In this document: one piece after another, positions 57,616-64,000 of the stretch
Layout of the letters: each line of letters begins with the position of its first letter
Numbering within the stretch: position 1 is the first letter of the stretch
NCBI GenBank assembly: GCA_034508935.3
Contig: CM067445.1
Coordinates: forward strand, 75,746,695-75,810,694
Reading direction: 5' to 3'
Source: Berghia stephanieae
Lineage: Eukaryota; Mollusca; Gastropoda; Nudibranchia; Aeolidiidae
DNA: 64,000 bases
Program-made: the position numbers and the translations under genes
Notes under the pieces: generated by a model
Seen by the model: only the letters and a program-made list of their open reading frames with translations
Told to the model about the DNA's origin: nothing
The model's database searches: none

Positions 57616-57616
<1 letters not shown>
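56191..57616. other. AT-rich intergenic DNA, no recognised gene
   Basis: Short frames only. GCTGAAGAAGTGTTTAAGCC followed by CAAAACG near 56640 weakly recalls motifs seen in some retroelement ends, too weak to call. Confidence 0.55.

Positions 57617-57661
<45 letters not shown>
57617..57661. repeat. (GT)n microsatellite
   Basis: About 22 GT units. Confidence 0.95.
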
Positions 57662-57663
<2 letters not shown>

Positions 57664-57785
57664 ATTAAGTATTTACAGAATCCCTGAAAGGAAGATTTCT
57701 TGAATACTACTAAAATTGCTTATAGATTAAGAACTGAAAACAAAAAGAATACAGATGTTATGCTTATAAATTGCCACCCCTTTAG

Positions 57786-58095
57786 TCAAAAGCCATAAAA
57801 ACAAAGAGGACTGAGGACTGGCAGAAACATAGTGACATCAAAAATCAAATAAGGCAAAAGAGCAGAAAAGCCTACAGAGATTATGTGAAAAATCTAATTG
57901 ACGAGAATGGTAACAAAAACCTATGGACATTTATTAAAAGTAAAAAGTGTGATGTCATAAGAATTGCACCTCTAAGAGACCAGAATGTCATATGTACCGA
58001 TAACAGAGAAAAGGCTCACATTCTTAACAAACAATTCTGATCTGCTTGTACATCTGAACAAAACGATAGAACATTAGGACAAGAAACAACAAAAC
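57786..58095 (+). pseudogene. LINE open-reading-frame fragment (before reverse transcriptase)
   Basis: A frame without a start codon reads KAIKTKRTEDWQKHSDIKNQ, IRQKSRKAYRDYVKNLIDEN, then NLWTFIKSKKCD and REKAHILNKQF. This is the pattern of the linker between endonuclease and reverse transcriptase in Jockey/CR1/RTE-like LINEs. It is interrupted by a TGA after NKQF, and no reverse transcriptase follows. Confidence 0.7.
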
Positions 58096-58239
58096 ACCCA
58101 ATTATGTCATATATTTGATACCATTGGAAGCAGAATTTAATTTTCTTAACATTGTATATAAATTAGTTTCCTTTAATGTATTTAGTTTGCCTTAGAGATC
58201 ATATCAAAATTGTAACGTTACTTTTGATCACTGTATATA

Positions 58240-59186
58240 TCAAGTGGTCACAAAAAACGCGTCGCTGTTTAATTCTTGCTATTGTAAACGTTTAGAAAGA
58301 TATCTTTTGAAAAAATTGTATTGCTTTTTTAATAGAATTGCAAAATATCAAAATAATTAGATTAACGCGTTTTTTAATAATATAAAATCGTGTAACATCA
58401 CTTAATGTAGATATCGAAACGATGACGCAACTTATTGTGGCATTTTTGCGTTGTATTTTTGAAAGAAGACACCTGTTGCTATGCCTGAGAAACTCTATGT
58501 TGATAATTACATAAAACTATTGGAAGAAAATCTTTTGTCAGACTGTGAACACCTTTATCAAGAAAGAATTTCATTTTTCAACACGATGGTGCTACATAAG
58601 CTTTTCTTCGAAGTAAGAATATCATGGGAAAAGACAACTGGCCGCATCAAACACCCGGCCTGAATCCATGGATTACGCAATTTGGAATTATTTGACCTAG
58701 AAACATTGAGAGAAAGAGTTATTTTATGCTGGGATGAGATAGCCATTGAGGAAATTCGGAAGTGCATTTCAAGTTGGAAAAAGAGACCACGTTGCGTCAT
58801 TAAAGAGGACGGAGGTGCTATTGATCCCTTCAAGTGATCGTTGGACCAAAATAGACATGTGAGTGTGCTATATTTCTTACACGATGAGGAGAATTATGAT
58901 GAAAATCATGTTTATGGTGACATAATTAATGTTTGCTAAAAATGGCAACAAATGTTAAGATCATCGCTAGTTTACTCTCCACAATGTTGCGTCATTTTTC
59001 TCTGATATTTTATTCCTGAACACGGTTTTGAAAAGTTACTGTTTCTTTTTTGTTCTGAAATTCATATTCACAATATTTAGTCTACGTATAATGATTTGTT
59101 TTATTGTAATTTGAATTTGAAAGAAATCCAATGAAGAGGCTCAGATATGCAAGCCTGCAAAAAGCGGCACGTTTTTTTGTGACCAC

Positions 59187-59190
<4 letters not shown>
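58240..59190 (+). mobile_element. Decayed Tc1/mariner transposon
   Basis: The ends TCAAGTGGTCACAAAAAACG and, on the complement, TGAGGTGGTCACAAAAAAAC pair as inverted repeats of about 25 bases. TA lies on both outer sides (58238-58239 and 59191-59192), the classical target, although it sits in TA-rich DNA. The 0.95-kb body keeps only the C-terminal half of a transposase. Confidence 0.75.
58481..58838 (+). pseudogene. Tc1/mariner transposase C-terminal fragment
   Basis: It begins MPEKLYVDNYIKLLEENLL. A decayed FFNTMVLH stands where FQQDGAPCH is usual. In another frame SNTRPESMDYAIWNYLT matches the SPDLNPMDYAIW block holding the last catalytic acidic residue. Back in the first frame EEIRKCISSWKKRPRCVIKE, then GGAIDPF, ends the protein. 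At least two frameshifts and a lost first half make it non-functional. Confidence 0.75.
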
Positions 59191-59225
<35 letters not shown>

Positions 59226-59361
59226 AATCGTGTTTGATACAAATATGGTACGAAAAGTGCTCGACTTTAATGTAGACTGTCTCAAACATTGTGGTAAATA
59301 TTTTAAAACATTAATGTAGACTGTCTCAAACATTGTGGTAAATATTTTAAATAATAATAAT

Positions 59362-59415
<54 letters not shown>
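59189..59415. repeat. (TA)n tracts and a 44-bp tandem duplication
   Basis: TA tracts at 59189-59222 and 59366-59415 flank two adjacent copies of a unit beginning TTAATGTAGACTGTCTCAAA (59267 and 59311). An AAT tract precedes the second TA run. Confidence 0.9.
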
Positions 59416-59422
<7 letters not shown>

Positions 59423-59825
59423 ATTTCAACTTTGACAGACAACGTTACTAATGGTTTCATGATTTATTATTTTAAAACCCACCACTCTCTTCCTATGCTT
59501 TATTAACTCTTCGGAAAACCAACTAACGGCTCGTCTGTCTGTACGGAATGATTGACAGACAAAAGGGAACATCGATGTCATCTCTCAAAGCTTTTGCCTC
59601 TTGGTGTTTTTTCAGCCCGAGATTTACCGAAACTACATTTGAAAAGATGAAAAAGTTTACTCAAAAAAATCTATTGAATTCAAGTCAAAACATAATAAAA
59701 ATCAATGAGGAAATATGTTTGATGCACGTGGACAAAGGACGGATTATATCAGTTTTTTCCTTTGGAAAAAATCTTGGGGATGAATCTATTTTTTGTATTT
59801 TTATCTTAATGATGATGAGGAGGGT
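59416..59825. other. Short unassigned stretch
   Basis: A 97-codon plus-strand frame (59548-59841) has no recognisable motif and runs into the following microsatellite. Nothing else was seen. Confidence 0.4.
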
Positions 59826-59882
59826 GATGGTGGTATTATAATGATGATAATGATAATAATATTAATAATGATGATAAAAATG

Positions 59883-59964
<82 letters not shown>

Positions 59965-59971
59965 TGACAGA

Positions 59972-60030
<59 letters not shown>

Positions 60031-60043
60031 TAATAATAATAAT

Positions 60044-60112
<69 letters not shown>
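59826..60112. repeat. (TAA)n / (TGA)n trinucleotide repeat
   Basis: Nearly 290 bases of AAT repeats with TGA and ACAATGACAG interruptions. Poly-Ile frames on both strands are artefacts. Confidence 0.95.
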
Positions 60113-60113
<1 letters not shown>

Positions 60114-60283
60114 TTTCTACTTCCCATTGGCATCTAGAGGAATTTAAAATGTGCACACTCAATAATTGGATTCAATAGTCTGATGTCAAGTCGCCCAGCA
60201 ACGGCGAGTAGCGTGGTTCTAAACAAAGAGAATTGGTACTTTTTATTCGTCATGCTGGCTAGAACTTTTCATACTTTTCTACG

Positions 60284-61660
60284 TTTATAGTCTGATTAAT
60301 ACAATTCAGTGAGAATTACTCATAAACATCATCATCTAGTCAGCTGATCCTGCGTAGGACGTTGCTTCCCGAACTTTCTTGCGAAACAGATTACGGTTTT
60401 CCGCCAGTCTACTTGCTTGAGTTGCTGTCATTCCCAGCCATTCACATATATCTTGTTCCCAGCTTCTTGTTGGTCTACCTCTTCCTCTCTTGCCGTCTAC
60501 CCTTGTCTGCAGAATGTGCTTTTCTAATGATTCGTGGCGAGTCGTGTGGCCAAAATAGTTTAGTTTCAATTTCTTTACAGTTAAACATAAACATGGATGA
60601 CAAAAAAAAAAAAAAAACAATAACAAAGACCTGAGTGACGTTAACTTCGTTCTATCGAAAACCATCAAGTCTTGAGAAATATTATTGAACTCCTGACAGA
60701 ATTGATGTCAGTTTCAATTGATGTCCCTTAATTAATGCAATTAATGCACTACAATTAAATACTCACAACAATCGTCAGCCAAAAAATAATGTACCAACAC
60801 ACTAAACTGTGCGTGACTTTGAAAGTTTATAGTTTGATTGATATAATTTAGTAAGAACTAATACCAAAACTGGCTGTCAATAACAAAGAGCTCAGTGAAG
60901 TCACGGCATTACATCAATTATGATGTTCGTATTGAAAATCGAATTTGTAGCCAAAAGTATTAAAGTTGGGCTAAGTTTATCTGCTTTATTGACCAATAAA
61001 ATGTATAAAAACCAAAAATGTCATATTTTTGATCACTTTGAATCTAAATTCAACTTTTAGAATACATTTCAATCCGACATAATACCAGACTGACTCAGCA
61101 GTATAAAAATGGGTTCAAAGATCAACTCGAGTTCGTAGATTCATAACATGTTGAGATTATGGAAGAGTATATTTATTACTATAGATAGTATGCGCTTGGC
61201 TAAGAAGTTCACAACATTGCCATCCGGAAGTATAGTGGACTAATACACAAATCTCTGTGTAACCATGGACGTTTATAGTCTGGTTAATACAGATTAGTGA
61301 AAATTACTCATAAACGCGGATAGCAAAAAACAATAACAAAGACACAAGTGACGTCAACTTCGAACTATCTATAGAAAGAATGAGGTTGGCGTCACTCAGC
61401 GCTTTGTTATTGTTTTTAGACCGTTGGTTGAGTGATAAATTCGTATTGAATTATTGATGATGTGCGTTTAGATAAAATACTCACAACATCCGCCAGACAA
61501 ATTAAACATAACAACAGACAAAACTGTGTGTAACCTTTTATCGTTGATAGTCTGATTTATTTATTTTAGTGCGCACTAATAATTAAAAAGCTGTCTAAAA
61601 ACAATAACAAAGATCTGAATGACGACATCATTTTGTTCCTTCTTGATCTATCAAACTATA
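60284..61660 (+). repeat. Cluster of a small unclassified repeat family
   Basis: A module running TTTATAGTCTGATTAATAC, then TTAGTGAGAATTACTCATAA, then AAAAACAATAACAAAG and CTGAGTGACGTCAACTTCG recurs at about 60284 (split by a LINE), 60830, 61268 and 61543. An inverted copy of its second half lies at about 61383-61420, facing the third module. The TGACGTCA core resembles a CRE site. No coding sequence. Confidence 0.7.
60330..60585 (-). mobile_element. 5'-truncated LINE insertion with 9-bp target duplication
   Basis: CATAAACAT occurs on both sides (60321-60329 and 60586-60594), and the inserted 256 bases split a repeat module. The minus strand reads LKLNYFGHTTRHESLEKHIL, VDGKRGRGRPTRSWEQDICE, then ASRLAENRNLFRKKVREAT and a stop. 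This is the well-known C-terminal end of LINE polyproteins after the reverse transcriptase. A short CAT/GATGAT tail follows the stop. Truncation and the duplication fit target-primed reverse transcription. Confidence 0.82.
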
Positions 61661-62605
61661 TAAACTTTTAAGGTTTCAAATGGATTTGCATGTTAATTCG
61701 TTTCATCTAGCGGGCAGATGTTGTAAGTATTTACGTTAAAGCATAGCATCAACTGAATATTACCTGTAAATACTTGCATTACACATTTTTTTAATCTTTA
61801 GTTTTTTTTAAAAATCTGTTTCAGAGGTATTTGAACTCTGATGATTTGAAATGCTTATTATTAAGCAATTACGGGGGTCTTAATTATGATATAATATTTT
61901 TTACTAGAGGATGATCGAACGTTTTTTGACTACATTTGTTGTATAGGGTTCAACACTCGTGACGTCATCTCTCTCATAATGACGCATAGTAACTGGTTCT
62001 ATTCAATCGGAGCAATGGCGGTAGCCAATATCTTCATCACCGCTCTTATGAAGTATTTCGACGACTTGAAAAGTTTATACATAAGAGAAAATCATGGTAA
62101 ATCTGGTTACGTTTACAATTTTACATATTCTGATCGCATGATGTTAGAAAGCATGAAGAATAAAGAGTACCGACTTTCTTTGGTTGGTCGCTAGGCGGAC
62201 ATGACGTCAGACTGTTGAACCTTGTTAGCAATGGGCTGTAAAAGTATGTGAATTCCATGTCTCATTAACACATTGGGTATCTACCCTTTATCCGTAAAAC
62301 AATAAATAAGACTGAAACGACCTGGTCTCTTGGATGAATATTCCTCAATATCATAAAGTTGGCAGCCCTCTTTTATTGCAACTAGTTTTACAACTAGTTT
62401 CCGCCCATGGAACAATCTACATGCTGGTATCAATCTTCTGAGCAATATTATGATTGTTAAAGATGTACTGCGGACTATCAAGAAAGTGCTTTATATTTAT
62501 TCTTTTACTCGGGTATGCAAATCGACAATTGTGCTCATTCTGAATGAGCCAGTGGATCTATTGAAAAAGATGGAGGAGCAAAAAAAGGATAAAAAGGGGA
62601 TGATG
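61661..62605. other. Intergenic DNA with a small unassigned frame
   Basis: A 71-codon plus-strand frame (61979-62194, MTHSNWFYSIGAM...) is bracketed by GTGACGTCAT and ATGACGTCAG sites. It has no recognised family. Nothing else was seen. Confidence 0.35.
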
Positions 62606-62880
62606 ATGAAGAGGAAGAAGAAGAAGAAGAAGAGAAGAAGAAGAAGAAGAAGAAGAGAAGAAGAAGAAGAAGAAGAAGAAGAAGAAGAAGAAGAAGAGAA
62701 GAAGAAGAAGAAGAAAAGAGGAAGGAGAGAAGAAGAAGAGGAGGAAAGAAAGAAGGAAGAAGGTGGAAAAGAAGGAGGAGAGAGAGAAGGTGGAATATGA
62801 AGGAAGGAAGAAGAGTAGAGGGAAGAGGAAGTTGAGGAGCAGGAGAATGAGGATTATCAGGAAAGGAGGAGGAGGAGGAG
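62606..62880. repeat. Long purine (GAA/GGA) tract
   Basis: About 270 bases almost purely A and G, starting with GAAGAA units and becoming more irregular. Frames are poly-Lys/Arg/Glu and not genes. Confidence 0.93.
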
Positions 62881-64000
62881 GTGAAGGAGAGGATTAAAAA
62901 GAATAGATCAGTACAACATGTTAATAAATCGATTAATCAACCAATCAGCCAATCGATCGGTTTTCTTCAGTTTCACTGTGTTTGTAAACCAATTGAATAA
63001 TGCGCACGTACAAAGGGACGACAGGGCCATCGGGCAACAGGTGCCTATGAAAAACAGTTAAAAAGGGAAATAGTTCACAAAAGTGTCTCAAGCTTGATTG
63101 CGTACTCTATTGAACCTACCTCGGACCCATCTGCTTTCTGACAAGACTTGGTAAAGTACATTTCACCGGTCATTAAACGGTAATTATTTGTTGACGAAAG
63201 TCTCCTGTTTAGAGTAATTGAAAACCGGAATAAAACATACAACTTGCAAAAGAACTACTAAACCTTTTGGACTCAAAACCCGACTCCGACCAACAATAAA
63301 ACCAAAAGCAGAACTGTTGTTGTTGTATTGACCCGGAAGGTTCGGTGCTAAGCATTTTGTTCTTTTTGTTTGAACCATGCTATATTCATCATTTTAAACT
63401 ATCTGTTTACGCGATCAAAATTCATCTAATACAACTGCCATTAGAGCTGAAATTGTACGTTTCACATAAAACTCTAGTCTTAAACGAAATTGCTCAAAAT
63501 ATTTGAATGCATCAATAAATCGCTCCAGTAAATAAATCGTTGCATATTAGATCGTATATATTGATAAATATGATCAATAAGATTTATAAAATGATTCAGA
63601 GCTTATGATATAGAATGAAAATACTTCTGGCTGTATAATTTTGAAATGTCTAAGTTGTTTATTGTTGGGGAACAGATATGTGATTTCATGAGTTACTCCT
63701 TGAAAAGTAATCGCAATTTAACTTCACTCACGCATTGATCAATGAAAAAAAAGAAAATACTTTAACAAAGCTTACCTGCAAAACTTTAATATTTCAACAT
63801 GTTTTTATTTATTAAATAATGTTTTTTTTAGATGTGAAATAAAATAAGATGGAAATAGGGGTGAGAAGATTTTTATTGTCTGACAAAGAGTCCGATAAGC
63901 TGAAAAAAACTTTGGTAAAAAAAAGACTTCAACACCCATTTATACAAACATATTTCATTTGAATACAATGTTAACAACTTTTGTATAACTGTTATAAAAA
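62881..64000. other. AT-rich intergenic DNA to window end
   Basis: No gene, element end or RNA gene was recognised. A short TTG repeat lies near 63315. Confidence 0.6.

Noticed and set aside
59548-59841. 97-codon frame as a gene
   Set aside because: No motif, and its end is microsatellite sequence.
61979-62194. Small protein gene bracketed by TGACGTCA sites
   Set aside because: 71 codons with no recognisable family, signal or splice context. Kept only as a note.

Overview
The window looks like animal nuclear DNA, most likely from a mollusc. The main clue is a terminal exon coding for tandem 15-residue pedal-peptide-like neuropeptides. The GC-poor sequence, the very abundant (TA)n, (GT)n, (GA)n and ATT/ATG/GGT tracts, and the mixture of CsRn1-type Ty3/Gypsy, Copia, BEL/Pao, hAT, Tc1/mariner, LINE and tRNA-headed SINE remnants fit a repeat-rich lophotrochozoan genome. 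A cephalopod is possible, but the sequence alone does not settle this.

Layout. 1-17 kb: a near-complete young Ty3/Gypsy element (1085-5390, 4-bp target duplication) followed by three partial copies of itself, each with the same right-hand flank (about 1.6 kb). The junction pattern, and one flank copy that decays into homopolymer-like noise, suggest one real 3-kb tandem duplication that the assembly shows twice. 17-24 kb: the host gene. A splice acceptor at 19705 opens a last coding exon (19706-20968) with 23 head-to-tail pedal-peptide units, an acidic tail and a stop. The signal-peptide exon was not found. 24.3-27.9 kb: a structurally intact hAT DNA transposon with 13-bp perfect terminal inverted repeats, a 6-bp target duplication and an open 879-codon transposase. 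30.2-34.9 kb: a Copia element with a primer site matching the middle of initiator tRNA-Met, and a 5-bp target duplication. 35.7-41.0 kb: a decayed 5.4-kb DNA transposon with TIRs of about 150 bp around a frameshifted gene for a protein with an XPG/FEN-like nuclease region (Academ-like, inferred). 43.0-44.7 kb: an unclassified element whose long inverted ends are themselves chains of small palindromes. 52.1-53.2 kb: a fold-back mariner derivative with the same transposase tail at both ends in opposite orientation. 53.7-56.0 kb: a shortened BEL/Pao element (minus strand, tRNA-Phe primer site). 57.8-61.7 kb: LINE fragments, a decayed Tc1/mariner copy, and a small dispersed repeat family rich in TGACGTCA-like sites.

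How it works together. Only the neuropeptide exon looks like a host protein-coding gene. Its product would be a secreted precursor cut at KR/KK pairs into many nearly identical non-amidated peptides. Almost everything else recognisable is mobile DNA of different ages, plus microsatellites. No rRNA, tRNA gene, CRISPR array or bacterial-type operon was seen.
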